64,000 nucleotides of DNA from Anaerolineae bacterium UTCFX1 (GCA_002050275.1 MWTB01000004.1:124001-188000), one strand, 5' to 3'. Positions 43,178-52,845 are shown, counted from the first letter of the stretch. Program-made: numbers and translations. The notes: generated by a model not told the origin, from the sequence alone.

Positions 43178-45739
43178 ATGATTCCTCTTCGTTTATTCAT
43201 CTCTGGCTTTCTCTCCTATCGCGATCCCGTTGAGTTGGATTTCGAGACGTTCAATTTGGCATGCATTTCGGGGCAAAACGGCGCAGGGAAATCGTCTCTG
43301 CTAGACGCGATCACATGGTGTCTTTTTGGCGAGGCGCGCGGCAAAAACGCCGATGTGATCAATTTATACGCGGATGTGAAAGCCGCTGAAGCGGTCCTCG
43401 CGTTCAAGCACGAAGAAAATACATATCGCGTGCAACGGACGTTGCCGCGCGGAAAAAGCACAATACTGGAGTTTCAGATTCGGAGCGGCAATTCATGGAA
43501 GCCGCTCACTGAAAAAACAACCCGCGAAACGCAAGCGCGCATTGAACAGACGTTGCGGCTGGATTATGAGACGTTCGTCAACGCATCGTTCTTTTTGCAA
43601 GGCAAAGCGGATCAGTTCACGCAACAGACTGCGAGCAGGCGCAAGGAGGTCTTGAGCGCCATCCTTGGGCTTGAAATTTGGGACGAATATAAAAGCCGCG
43701 CCGCCGAACGAAGAAAGCAAATTGAATCGGAGGTTGAGACGATTGACGGACGCGTGGCAGAGATCGACAGGGAACTTGCAGAAGAAGAGCCGCGAAGGAT
43801 TCGGCTGGGAGAACTCGAATCGTCGCTGAAGCAGTTATCCGTAGCGCGCGAGGCGCAGGAATCTGCGATGAAAAATTTGGAACGAAACGCGGCGCTTGTG
43901 GAAGAGCAACGCAAGATGGCGTCTAGGCTCGCGACGGGACTCGAACGCGCGCGCGCAGCTCTCGCATCTTTGGAGAGTCGTCTTGATGAAAAAGAATCAG
44001 AGCGCGCATCGTACGCCGATCTGGCGAGTCGCGCAAAAGAGATTGAAGCGGATTTCAAGACATGGCAAAAAGCGCGCGAAGAGTTGGAAGCGTTGGATAA
44101 GATCGCGTCTGAATTTCACGAACATCAAAAAGAACGCGCTCCATTACAGGAACGAATCGCAGTGGAAAAAACGAAGTTAGAGGAAGAGCGTCGGGCGTTG
44201 ATGATTGAGGAAGGGGAGATTAGTAATCAGTTATCAGCGGACACTGAGTTGAAAGCGGGGATTGAGAATGCGCAAAAATTCTTAAGCGCCGCAGAGGAGA
44301 ACGTCCAACAACGCGCGGGGTTGGAGAGCCAGCGCAATTCAGCGCGGGAGACTCAAGCAACGTTGAAAGCGGAAAACAACGCGTTGAAAATTCAGATGGA
44401 TGACTTGAAAGCGCGGATTGACAAACTTGATTCTGCCGATGGGACCGAATGCCCGCTGTGCGGGCAGGAGTTGAGCAAAGAGCATCGCAAGTCCACGCTC
44501 AAACAGTTGGAAGAAGAAGGCAAGCAAAAAGGCGACGCGTACCGCGCGAATCAAAAAGAATCTTCTGAACTCACAGAGCAAATAAAGAGCCTTGAGGCTC
44601 AAATCTCCAATCTCTCCACCGCTGAAAAGGAACGCATGAAATATGCGGGTGAAATTTCGCAACTCTCCGAACGGTTGGAGAGGTCGCAGTCGGTCGTGAA
44701 AGAGTGGGAATCCTCTGGCAGGAAACGGTTGAAAGAAGTTGGGAAGGTTTTGGAAAGCGGTAAGTACGCGGCAGACGAACAGAAGCGCCTCGCTAAACTG
44801 GATAAGGAACTGTCGAAACTCGGCTATGACGCATCCGCGCATGATAAGGCGCGAGAGAAAGAAAGAGAATTAAGAGAAGTAGAGGATAAATATCGTAAAC
44901 TCGACTCGGCGAAGGAAGTGAACAAGCAGATCGAGGGTGAAATTGCAAATTTAGAAAAAGAAAGAAGAAAGAGGAAAGAGGAAGTCGAGGAGAGTGAGAA
45001 GCAATACGCCTCCGCATCTTCGGCGTTAAAGGAGGCGGAGGCGGGCGCGCCGAATCTCGACGAGGCGGAACGCGAGTTGTCTCGCTTACGCGAGGAGGAG
45101 AATCTCGCGCGCGGCGAACTCGGCGGGGCACAGCAACGCGTGGACGTGTTGAAGACTCAACGCGCGCGTAAAGCAGGCTATGAAAAAGAACGCGAGGAAT
45201 TCCAAAAACAGATAGCCTACCATCGTACGCTTGAAACGGCATTCGGCAAGAACGGCGTCCCTGCGCTGTTGATCGAACAGGCTCTGCCGCAGATCGAAGA
45301 AAAAGCGAACAATTTATTAGATCGCTTAAGCAACGGTCAAATGTCAATTCGGTTTGAAACGCAAGGGAAATATAAAGACGAAAAACGAAAAGATTTGAAA
45401 GAAACGCTCAATATCGTTATTAAAGACGGCGCAGGCGAACGCGATTACGAAATGTACTCGGGCGGCGAGGCGTTCCGCGTCAACTTTTCGATTCGGCTCG
45501 CGCTATCGGAGATCCTTGCGCAGCGCAAGGGCGCGCGCCTGCAAACGCTGGTTATTGACGAAGGTTTCGGCTCGCAAGACGCGCAAGGACGCCAGCGGTT
45601 GATCGAAGCCATTAACCTCGTCAAGAACGACTTCGCTAAAATCCTCGTCGTTACGCATCTCGAAGAACTGAAAGACGCGTTCCCCACGCGGATCGAAGTA
45701 GAGAAGACCGAACGAGGCTCGACTCTGCAAATTATCTAA
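43178..45739 (+). CDS. SbcC/Rad50-type SMC-like ATPase
   Basis: The 853-residue protein has a Rad50/SbcC layout. The N-terminal ATPase half starts IPLRLFISGFLSYRDPVELDF and has Walker A GQNGAGKSS (residues about 34-42). Long coiled coils flank a zinc-hook CPLCGQEL (about residue 426). The C-terminal half has the signature YSGGEAFRVNFSIRLALSEIL and Walker B TLVIDEGFGSQD. Such proteins normally work with the nuclease SbcD/Mre11 in double-strand break processing, but no SbcD gene is adjacent. A TATAAT box ends nine bases before the ATG, and there is no Shine-Dalgarno sequence. Confidence 0.88.
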   Translation: MIPLRLFISGFLSYRDPVELDFETFNLACISGQNGAGKSSLLDAITWCLFGEARGKNADVINLYADVKAAEAVLAFKHEENTYRVQRTLPRGKSTILEFQIRSGNSWKPLTEKTTRETQARIEQTLRLDYETFVNASFFLQGKADQFTQQTASRRKEVLSAILGLEIWDEYKSRAAERRKQIESEVETIDGRVAEIDRELAEEEPRRIRLGELESSLKQLSVAREAQESAMKNLERNAALVEEQRKMASRLATGLERARAALASLESRLDEKESERASYADLASRAKEIEADFKTWQKAREELEALDKIASEFHEHQKERAPLQERIAVEKTKLEEERRALMIEEGEISNQLSADTELKAGIENAQKFLSAAEENVQQRAGLESQRNSARETQATLKAENNALKIQMDDLKARIDKLDSADGTECPLCGQELSKEHRKSTLKQLEEEGKQKGDAYRANQKESSELTEQIKSLEAQISNLSTAEKERMKYAGEISQLSERLERSQSVVKEWESSGRKRLKEVGKVLESGKYAADEQKRLAKLDKELSKLGYDASAHDKAREKERELREVEDKYRKLDSAKEVNKQIEGEIANLEKERRKRKEEVEESEKQYASASSALKEAEAGAPNLDEAERELSRLREEENLARGELGGAQQRVDVLKTQRARKAGYEKEREEFQKQIAYHRTLETAFGKNGVPALLIEQALPQIEEKANNLLDRLSNGQMSIRFETQGKYKDEKRKDLKETLNIVIKDGAGERDYEMYSGGEAFRVNFSIRLALSEILAQRKGARLQTLVIDEGFGSQDAQGRQRLIEAINLVKNDFAKILVVTHLEELKDAFPTRIEVEKTERGSTLQII

Positions 45740-45748
45740 ACATACGTC

Positions 45749-46915
45749 ATGACCTATCTTGTCATTTCATCAATTCTTTGCGCGGGGGGAGCGATCGTCA
45801 TTTATTGGCTGCACAGCCAGTCCCAAATGGACATCGTTGTCGCGCCCGCGCTGCCGCCAACGCTCGCGCCGCTCATCTCAATCTGCATCCCTGCGCGGAA
45901 TGAAGAGCAGAATATCCGCGCATGCGTCGAAGCGGCGCTTACGCAAGATTATCCAAATTTTGAAGTCATTGTTTTAGATGATCGTTCCACTGACGCCACG
46001 CCGCACATTCTAGCGGATCTCGCCGCCCGCAACTCTCGTCTCCGCCTGATCAGCGGCTCAGAACTTCCGCCCGGCTGGATCGGCAAACCCCACGCTTTAC
46101 ACCAAGCCTCCGCCGCCGCGCGAGGCGTATGGTTATGCTTCATAGACGCGGATACCTTCCTCGCCCCGCAGGCGCTCTCCTCCTGTTACGTTAAAGCGTT
46201 AGAAGTTCAAGCCGATCTGTTCACTACGCTCCACCGTCAGATCATGGCGTCGTTCTGGGAGAAAACCGTCTTGCCCGTCGTCGTCACGGCGCTGTCGGTC
46301 GGATTCAGCCCGCGTAAAGTGAACGATCCAGCGCACAAAGACGCCGTCGCCAGCGGGCAATTCATCCTCATCCGCCGCGAGATTTACGAGAAGATTGGCG
46401 GGCATGCCGGCGTATGGGATCAGATCGTCGAAGACCAAGCTATCGCAGAACGCGTTAAATGGAGCGGATACCGACTCGCGCTCGCCGATGGATCGGCGCT
46501 CATCAGCACGCGGATGTATACGTCCTTAAGTTCCATGTGGGAAGGTTGGACCAAGAACATGTATCTTGGGCTTCGCAATCAACCCAATTTGCTATGGCTG
46601 GGAGTCGCCGGAGCATCGCTGGCGTTGATGGCGGCGTTATTTTTGCCAGCATGGCTGAGCTTAGGGTTGTGGTGGGCGCTCAACGGCGGAGGCATTATCG
46701 CACTGATCGTCCTTGTCGAAGCGCTGGCTGTCTGGTGCGTCGTGTTAATCGCACGCGGACGAACGGCGCGACGCATGGGCATCTCTCCGCTCTATTCGCT
46801 TTCCACGCCGCTCGGCGCGGGCGTTTTCGCCGCCATGATAATCGCTTCCGCATGGCTGTCGCTTTCAAGCCAAGGAGTCCAGTGGCGCGGAAGACGCTAC
46901 GTTCGACCAAAATAA
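45749..46915 (+). CDS. family 2 glycosyltransferase, membrane-bound
   Basis: The GT-A domain begins after one membrane helix: ISICIPARNEEQNIRACVEAALTQDYPNFEVIVLDDRSTD, with the DxD metal motif in CFIDADTFL (about residue 133) and an acceptor-site QIVEDQAIAERVKWSGYR. Two or three more helices follow at the C-terminus. The PPGWIGKPHAL segment and overall layout resemble carotenoid or lipid glycosyltransferases (CruC-like), but the acceptor cannot be told. It starts 9 bases after the SbcC-like gene. Confidence 0.82.
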   Translation: MTYLVISSILCAGGAIVIYWLHSQSQMDIVVAPALPPTLAPLISICIPARNEEQNIRACVEAALTQDYPNFEVIVLDDRSTDATPHILADLAARNSRLRLISGSELPPGWIGKPHALHQASAAARGVWLCFIDADTFLAPQALSSCYVKALEVQADLFTTLHRQIMASFWEKTVLPVVVTALSVGFSPRKVNDPAHKDAVASGQFILIRREIYEKIGGHAGVWDQIVEDQAIAERVKWSGYRLALADGSALISTRMYTSLSSMWEGWTKNMYLGLRNQPNLLWLGVAGASLALMAALFLPAWLSLGLWWALNGGGIIALIVLVEALAVWCVVLIARGRTARRMGISPLYSLSTPLGAGVFAAMIIASAWLSLSSQGVQWRGRRYVRPK

Positions 46916-46936
46916 TTTAATGAGAAGGGTTTGAAA

Positions 46937-47380
46937 ATGAAAAAAAGAATCTTCGTATTGCTCGCCGTTCTTCTGTTCAGCGCCGCCTGCGCGCCAAAAA
47001 CAGGGATCGAGGTTCGCGACGCGTGGATGAATCCCGCTTCGCAAGGCGCCACCGGTGGAGTGTATCTCACTATCCACAACTACGATAAAACTGACGACGT
47101 TCTCGTCAGCGTATCCGCCGAAGTTTCACAAGCGGCGGAAATCCACGAAAGCAAGCTGGAAAACGACGTGATGCGGATGCGCATGGTCGAATCGGCAGCG
47201 CTGCCAGCCGGCAAAAGCGTGGAGTTCGCACCGGGCGGCTGGCACATCATGTTAGTCAATCTGGCGCGTCCGCTGGCAGATGGAGACACGATCGAGATCA
47301 CTTTACACTTCCAACAGCATGCGGATATTCTCGTAAGCGTGATGGTGCATACAAACGCTTCTGAACATGAAGGTCATTGA
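46937..47380 (+). CDS. copper chaperone PCu(A)C-type lipoprotein
   Basis: PCu(A)C proteins bind Cu(I) outside the membrane and help load cytochrome oxidases. The protein has a lipoprotein signal (KKRIFVLLAVLLFSAACA) and the domain core VRDAWMNPASQGATGGVYLTIHN. The copper ligands are in AEIHESKLENDVMRMRMVE (H, M, M) and GGWHIMLVNL (H, M). The start at 46937 (ATG) is preferred over a TTG six bases earlier. A His-rich end (NASEHEGH) may add metal binding. No oxidase genes are in the window. Confidence 0.88.
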   Translation: MKKRIFVLLAVLLFSAACAPKTGIEVRDAWMNPASQGATGGVYLTIHNYDKTDDVLVSVSAEVSQAAEIHESKLENDVMRMRMVESAALPAGKSVEFAPGGWHIMLVNLARPLADGDTIEITLHFQQHADILVSVMVHTNASEHEGH

Positions 47381-47466
47381 GTTCATCGTCTCAAACTGAT
47401 AAGCCGTTCGAGACTGCGCGGGAACAATCACGCTCGCTTTTCGTCCAGTTCGTAAGGAGATATACG

Positions 47467-47910
47467 ATGAAAAAAACGCTGATCGTTCTACTAGCTCTCA
47501 TCCTAACCGCGTGTTCGGCGGACGAACTTTCGCGCAACCGACAGATTTGGGAAGACGCGGATATTTCGCATTATCGTTTCCAATTGCGCATAAGTTGCTT
47601 TTGTTCTTTCATGGAACAAATGCCGTTAACCGTCGAAGTGAGAGATGGCAAAGTCGTCGTAATGACCGCCAACGATGGGACCCCCGTCGCGACAGACGAT
47701 CTATCCTACAAATTCTTCGACAGCTTGGGGACGATAGATCGACTCTTTGCCGAACTCGAAAGGGCGCTGAAAGAGAGGGGACGCGGCGACATCAATATAA
47801 CGTATGACGCATCGCTCGGCTACCCCGTCAAAGCCAGCATTGATTACATCAAACAAGCGGTTGACGATGAGTTATATATCGAAATTTCAGGATTTGAGGC
47901 GCTCCCCTAA
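47467..47910 (+). CDS. DUF6174-like lipoprotein
   Basis: AAGGAG precedes the ATG at 47467, which opens a lipoprotein signal (KKTLIVLLALILTACSA). The mature part has RQIWEDADISHYRFQLRISCFC and later SLGTIDRLFAELERAL, matching DUF6174, a secreted domain of unknown function with a conserved Cys pair. The 147-residue length fits. It follows the copper chaperone gene by 86 bases on the same strand. Confidence 0.75.
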   Translation: MKKTLIVLLALILTACSADELSRNRQIWEDADISHYRFQLRISCFCSFMEQMPLTVEVRDGKVVVMTANDGTPVATDDLSYKFFDSLGTIDRLFAELERALKERGRGDINITYDASLGYPVKASIDYIKQAVDDELYIEISGFEALP

Positions 47911-47942
47911 ATCGAAACCGTCGTTTCATTGAGAGAACGAGA

Positions 47943-48449
47943 TTAAATCTCCCCGAGCAGAACTCGATCCGCTCCCCTATCCACTTCCCATGGATAGACG
48001 ATATAGGCATTGGTCACGGCGGCGTAATAATCAGGACGATGACTGCCAAACAAACTACGATATGGATTGAAATGCAACACGCACGTTTCAGGGAAGCCGC
48101 CCGCGGCAGACACGCGATTCTTGACCGCAGTGATGGTGCGTCCCGATCCCCAAATATCGTCAACAATAAGAGTTGGGCGCCCGCGCATTTTCTCATCGGC
48201 GGGAAATTGGATGAACTCGGGCCACGCCATAATGGATTTCTCTTGCGCCAGCTGCGCGGGGAAGTCCACTGCTGCAGTAAGGATGTGCGTAATATCCATC
48301 GCTTCAGCCAGCATACCGCCAGGGACGATGCCGCCGCGCGTAACAATGACCATCGCGGTAAATTCACGGCGGAACTGTGGAATAAGATGGTCAATGAGGC
48401 GATCTACTTCATCCCACGAGACGAGTTCGCGCCGAGGTTCAGGTTGCAC
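47943..48449 (-). CDS. phosphoribosyltransferase (xanthine/hypoxanthine type)
   Basis: The type I phosphoribosyltransferase motif for PRPP binding is TLIVDDIWGSGRTITAV (residues about 93-109). The N-terminal half has the RRELVSWDEVDRLIDHLIP and MVIVTRGGIVPGGMLAEA segments seen in Gpt-like enzymes of purine salvage. The assigned start is GTG at 48449 (168 residues), with no clear Shine-Dalgarno sequence, so it is tentative. The exact base (xanthine, guanine or hypoxanthine) cannot be told. Confidence 0.82.
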   Translation of the reverse strand: MQPEPRRELVSWDEVDRLIDHLIPQFRREFTAMVIVTRGGIVPGGMLAEAMDITHILTAAVDFPAQLAQEKSIMAWPEFIQFPADEKMRGRPTLIVDDIWGSGRTITAVKNRVSAAGGFPETCVLHFNPYRSLFGSHRPDYYAAVTNAYIVYPWEVDRGADRVLLGEI

Positions 48450-48516
48450 GAAAAGGAAACAGCCTTTCTCTTTCCTCTTTCTTTTTACGCGCTGAAAGAA
48501 GAAGGACTTTCATCTA

Positions 48517-49431
48517 TTATTTTAATACTGCAGCAAGCGGCATAGGCGCAGTCACATGAATATCTTGTCCGGCAGCCTGCGCTTTCTCTGCTTCACGCGC
48601 CCAAAGATATAAACAGGTGTGATAGGCGGCGTTCGTATACGATGAGATCACGCTTGCTATCACAACGAAAGCAAAGAAGAGGAACGCGCCAAGAGCAATC
48701 GCCGCGATCGAGATTGCGCCGAATCCATTCGTAACATATATCGCGCCGCCTGCAATGGCAAGCGCCGCCATGAAACCGCTAAAGCCGAGAACAAAGCCGA
48801 TCAACCCCGTCACCCAACGTACGCCCACGAAACCGACGCCAACTAACAACAGATTCTGCTTGGTAATATTCCAGATGCGCTGCAAGCCGTCCTTTAAGTT
48901 CAAATCATCTATCACCATCGCGGGCAAAACCAGATATGAGGTTTCCAACCATAACGCTTCCAGCGCCCCGCTGGATACACGCAAAATTCCCGTCACGACG
49001 TTTCCGAACAAATTACTGCCCCTGCGATTATTGCGAGCCGTATTCCGCAGCCAGGTAACGAATGTAGATACGAGCGCCAGCGAAAGAATGTCGAAGAAGT
49101 CACGGCGCACAATCGCCCACGCGCGATCCATGCGACCGTCGCCCTCCGCGAGATAACCGTAGATCAAGTACACGGTCATCGCCGAAAAAAGATAGGTGAT
49201 CACGTATTGAACGAAGATCATCAATAAACCGAGAATGCCCATGATGATCTGTCCGAATTGTGAATCGCCGAGCAAAAATGCTACAGCGATAATCGGAATG
49301 ATACCGATGACCGAAACGATCATTCCAACGATCAACGCATAGATGGACGGCTTCAATAGATCTTTATCTTTGAACGCCATGCTCCAGGCTTGTTTTAGAA
49401 ACGACCAACCGCGCGAAAATGCTTGCACCAT
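48517..49431 (-). CDS. DUF6159 membrane protein
   Basis: The 304-residue protein has about six membrane helices, starting SRGWSFLKQAWSMAFKDKDLLKPSIYALIVGMIV, and the loop GRMDRAWAIVRRDFFDILSLALVSTFVTWLRN. This pattern matches DUF6159, of unknown function. The segment LWLETSYLVLPAMVIDDLNLKDGLQRIWNITKQN is well kept in the family. GGAGG lies close to the ATG. It is probably transcribed alone or with the downstream phosphoribosyltransferase gene. Confidence 0.78.
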   Translation of the reverse strand: MVQAFSRGWSFLKQAWSMAFKDKDLLKPSIYALIVGMIVSVIGIIPIIAVAFLLGDSQFGQIIMGILGLLMIFVQYVITYLFSAMTVYLIYGYLAEGDGRMDRAWAIVRRDFFDILSLALVSTFVTWLRNTARNNRRGSNLFGNVVTGILRVSSGALEALWLETSYLVLPAMVIDDLNLKDGLQRIWNITKQNLLLVGVGFVGVRWVTGLIGFVLGFSGFMAALAIAGGAIYVTNGFGAISIAAIALGAFLFFAFVVIASVISSYTNAAYHTCLYLWAREAEKAQAAGQDIHVTAPMPLAAVLK

Positions 49432-49499
49432 GCGCCTCCATTATCTATTATAAAATAAATCTTTACGTTGAATACGCGTTACAGTAATATTCGTTGCAA

Positions 49500-51968
49500 T
49501 TACAACAGGTTGACCGGGTCTGTTTCCACACGCCAACCGTTCAATTTTACTCCACTCAGAGCCGCGCTCGGGTTCGATCCGCGCAGGATAATCTGCCAGC
49601 GATAGGCGCCGCCGACCTTTGCAAAGAAACATGGAACGGGACCGATCGCCGAAAACGATTCACCGCCGATCGTTGACAACTTCTCCCCCACACGCTTCGC
49701 TTCTTTCTCAGCCGCAAGCGGATCAGCATTTCGATATTCGAGTCGCACCAACCGCGCGAACGGCGGATAACCGAGTCGCCTGCGATTCTCCAATTCGTAG
49801 CGATAAAAGCCATCTACATCATGCTTCGCCGCAAATTGAATAACCGGATTCGTCGGGTCAAATGTCTGCAAGACAACCCTTCCGCCGCGTTCGCTGCGAC
49901 CCGCCCGCCCCGCTACTTGCGTCAACACTTGAAAGACGCGCTCGCCTGCGAACGGATCGGGCAACTGTAATCCTACATCCGCCAGCACAATGCCGACTAG
50001 AGTCACCAGCGGCAAGTCGAGCCCTTTAGCGAGCATCTGCGTGCCGACCAACACATCCGCTTTATGATTCGCAAAATGCGTAAGTATGATTTCATGCGCA
50101 TCTTTTTGGCGCGTAGTATCCCAATCCCAGCGAAGCGTCCGCGTTTTGGGGAACAACGCATTGACCTCTGCTTCGACTTTTTCACTGCCGAGTCCATACT
50201 CGCGGATCTGCTTCCCCCCGCATCGCGGACAACTCTTCGGTTTTTGTCTTTCGTATCCGCAGTGATGGCAGAGCAATCGTTCTTTATCTTCTATGTGAAA
50301 TGTGAGCGGCGTTTCGCAATTGGGGCATTTCAACACATACCCGCAATCGCGGCAGAACACATATGTGGACGTCCCTCGTCGGTTGAGAAAGAGAATCGCC
50401 TGCTCGCCGCGCTTGAGGGTCGAGTCGAGTTCGCTCAGCAGGAGTCGGCTAAAAATCCCGCGTTGACCCGCTTTGAGTTCGTCGCGCATGTCCACAATAT
50501 GAACGAGAGGGAGTCCCGTCTCGACAATGCGTTTAGGGAGGGAGAGCGACCTCACCCCGGGTCCCTTTCCTGCAAAGGGAGGTGAGTCTGTCTGAAATCG
50601 TTGCTCAACAGCCGGCGTAGCGGAGCCCATCACACAGACTGCGCTGCACAGACGCGCATATAGCCGCGCCGCGCTAATCGCATCATAAAACGGCGGCTCG
50701 GTTTGACGGAACGACGAGTCGTGACATTCATCTGCGACGATGAGTCCGATGTTTGGCAACGGTGCGAACAACGCGCTTCTCGCTCCGATGATCACTTTGA
50801 GTTTGCCCGCGCGAGCGCGTCGCCATGTGTCGTATCGTTCGCCTTCCGAAAGTTTCGAGTGGACAAGCCCCACCTGCCCAGGGAATCGATTCAAGAATCG
50901 CCGAACGATTTGCGGCGTGAGCGCAATCTCAGGCACAAGCACGATCGCTTGTCTGCCGCGCTTCACCGCTTCTTCTGCGGCGCGAAGATAAATTTCCGTT
51001 TTGCCCGAGCCTGTCACGCCGTATAAGAGAAAAGCGGCGTGCTTCATACTATGTATCGCATTTGTAATTTGACTTATCGAAGTCTCTTGCTCAAGAGTCA
51101 ATTCAATTTCCTTACTATTCTCTATCCCTCTATTCACCACTCTCTGCAATGGATCCCGAAATATCTCGCTCTCGAACAATCGAATCAGTCCGCGCTCTTC
51201 GAGTTCCTGCAAGTCGGCGAGATTGCACCCGCTTTCGGCGTACACCCACGAGACGTTGATCGCTTCAGGTTGCTGGATCAAGAATCTCAATGCGGATTGT
51301 CTGCGCGACAGTGTTTGCTTCGTCCCCAGATTCGGCATCTCAACTTCCGCCTCTGCTGGCGTGACGGCAAGCTGGGCGACACGAATGAACTTTGACCGCA
51401 CCCTCGGCGGCGGCAACACAGACCGCGCCGACAGCACGCCTTTCCGCACGAGAAATCCAGCCGTCTTGCGCCAATCCACTTTGGCGAAGTGCGCATCAAT
51501 TTGTCGTCCGCGCAAAGAGCCGCGAGTTCGCAACAAATTTAGGAGGCGATCTTCAATTGTCAATCGTTGAGTCTTCGGGCTGATGGATTTGGAATCAATC
51601 TGTGATTCGTAATTAGTAATTCGTAATTCGTACATGGTGTCAACTTGCTGACTCAACCCCACAGGCAAAAACAATCCCACCACCGCCGCCAACGGCGCAA
51701 GCGTGGACTCCGCCATCGCCTCCGCCAACGCAATTTGCGCTTGGGTCAGCACAGGTTCAGGGTCAACGAGTTCGATGACATCTTTCACATCGCGCACCGA
51801 GGGCTGGTGGATGAAACGGAGGACCACTCCCTGCGCGGTCTGCTTCCCAAACGGAACAATGACCAGATGCCCGACTCCTACTCTCCCCGCGAGAGATTCG
51901 GGTACGGCATAATCGAAGATGCCCACGATAGCTGGCACGTTGACGACGATTTGAACGAAGGAAGACAT
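49500..51968 (-). CDS. priA: primosomal replication helicase PriA
   Basis: PriA restarts stalled replication forks. The 822-residue protein has the N-terminal 3'-DNA binding domain and a winged helix, Walker A LLYGVTGSGKTEIYLRA, the DExH box VADECHDSS, and the zinc-binding segment CRDCGYVLKCPNCETPL...LLCHHCGYERQKPKSCPRCGG. The last motifs include GTQMLAKGLDLPLVTL. The box reads DECH where most PriA have DEEH. Two segments look like in-frame inserted repeats: residues about 112-134 and about 459-475. Confidence 0.95.
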   Translation of the reverse strand: MSSFVQIVVNVPAIVGIFDYAVPESLAGRVGVGHLVIVPFGKQTAQGVVLRFIHQPSVRDVKDVIELVDPEPVLTQAQIALAEAMAESTLAPLAAVVGLFLPVGLSQQVDTMYELRITNYESQIDSKSISPKTQRLTIEDRLLNLLRTRGSLRGRQIDAHFAKVDWRKTAGFLVRKGVLSARSVLPPPRVRSKFIRVAQLAVTPAEAEVEMPNLGTKQTLSRRQSALRFLIQQPEAINVSWVYAESGCNLADLQELEERGLIRLFESEIFRDPLQRVVNRGIENSKEIELTLEQETSISQITNAIHSMKHAAFLLYGVTGSGKTEIYLRAAEEAVKRGRQAIVLVPEIALTPQIVRRFLNRFPGQVGLVHSKLSEGERYDTWRRARAGKLKVIIGARSALFAPLPNIGLIVADECHDSSFRQTEPPFYDAISAARLYARLCSAVCVMGSATPAVEQRFQTDSPPFAGKGPGVRSLSLPKRIVETGLPLVHIVDMRDELKAGQRGIFSRLLLSELDSTLKRGEQAILFLNRRGTSTYVFCRDCGYVLKCPNCETPLTFHIEDKERLLCHHCGYERQKPKSCPRCGGKQIREYGLGSEKVEAEVNALFPKTRTLRWDWDTTRQKDAHEIILTHFANHKADVLVGTQMLAKGLDLPLVTLVGIVLADVGLQLPDPFAGERVFQVLTQVAGRAGRSERGGRVVLQTFDPTNPVIQFAAKHDVDGFYRYELENRRRLGYPPFARLVRLEYRNADPLAAEKEAKRVGEKLSTIGGESFSAIGPVPCFFAKVGGAYRWQIILRGSNPSAALSGVKLNGWRVETDPVNLL
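50545..50592. repeat. in-frame palindromic repeat in priA (segment 2)
   Basis: CCTCCCTTTGCAGGAAAGGG-type DNA (read on the minus strand), followed by ACCCGGGGTGAGG, encodes SPPFAGKGPGVRS. The short palindrome CCCTTTCCTGCAAAGGG is unrelated to helicase motifs, and the peptide is not expected in PriA. Confidence 0.6.
51567..51636. repeat. in-frame low-complexity repeat in priA (segment 1)
   Basis: Units of ACGAATTACGAATTACTA type (minus strand) encode YELRITNYES and following residues, in the linker after the N-terminal DNA-binding domain. It is of the same style as the mfd inserts. Confidence 0.7.
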
Positions 51969-52023
51969 CGTGTAGAATTGTAACTTGAAATTTATTTATC
52001 CCGCCTAATTTATTCTATATATC

Positions 52024-52845
52024 TTACCTCAACACCGCTCCCGCTCCATACCCCACAACGGACTTAAAATCTCCCGTCACATCGCCCGAGGTGGCGTGAC
52101 GTAAAATTTGCACTTTGCTAGCGCCGAGTTCACGCGACGCCCACAATACGGCGGCGACGACAGCATGCCCGCAGGCGAAGGCTTTGCCTGATTGCTCCGC
52201 TTCAAAAATGGATTCGGGATCGAACGACTCGAAGCGTTTGAGCATTTCAGCATCGAGCATGTTCGCGGTGGCTTGATCGTAAAAGTGGGAGAGGTCAGTG
52301 GAGGCGACAAGCAAGGCGTTTTTATCTTTCAGAACTTTCGCCAGCGCGAGACCGAGTTTCTTTGCCACGTCCACCTCCTGCGCGCGGATCATGATGGGCA
52401 ATAGCTTGAATTCGCCTGTCAATGCGCGCTGCAGAAACGGGAGTTCAATTTCAAGCGAATGTTCTTTGTCCGCAAAAATTGGCGTAATGGGAATATCGAG
52501 ATACGAAGACAATTCCGTCAATGCGGATTTATCCACTTCGATATTTCCTAACGGCGTGCCATATGCGTTGTGAGCGGTCGTAAGCAGGGCGTGGCTCGAT
52601 AAATTATGAAACGGGGCAATCACCGCGACCAAATCAGGCTGTAATTTTTTAACGGCGGCAAACGCATAGCCCGCCACCGCGCCTGAATAACGCTGACCTG
52701 CATGCGGCGCGATGACTGCAATTACCTCCCCGCTCAACTCAGGCAACTGCGCGTTATTCAAATAATCGTCAACAACTCGAGCCAACGTTTTTGCATTCCC
52801 CTCATACCAAGTCCCAGCGATCGGAGACGGACGAACGTCAAGCAT
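52024..52845 (-). CDS. MEMO1-family protein (AmmeMemoRadiSam system protein B-like)
   Basis: The 273-residue protein has the MEMO pattern: SPIAGTWYEGNAKTLARVVDDYL, then AVIAPHAGQRYSGAVAGYAFAAV, the LVASTDLSHFYDQATA segment, and ACGHAVVAAVLWASRELGA near the end, with the conserved His, Asp and Cys of the pocket. Bacterial relatives are often next to an AMMECR1-domain gene and a radical SAM gene, but neither is adjacent here. The ATG at 52845 gives the normal length; earlier in-frame codons overlap the NUDIX gene. Confidence 0.85.
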   Translation of the reverse strand: MLDVRPSPIAGTWYEGNAKTLARVVDDYLNNAQLPELSGEVIAVIAPHAGQRYSGAVAGYAFAAVKKLQPDLVAVIAPFHNLSSHALLTTAHNAYGTPLGNIEVDKSALTELSSYLDIPITPIFADKEHSLEIELPFLQRALTGEFKLLPIMIRAQEVDVAKKLGLALAKVLKDKNALLVASTDLSHFYDQATANMLDAEMLKRFESFDPESIFEAEQSGKAFACGHAVVAAVLWASRELGASKVQILRHATSGDVTGDFKSVVGYGAGAVLR

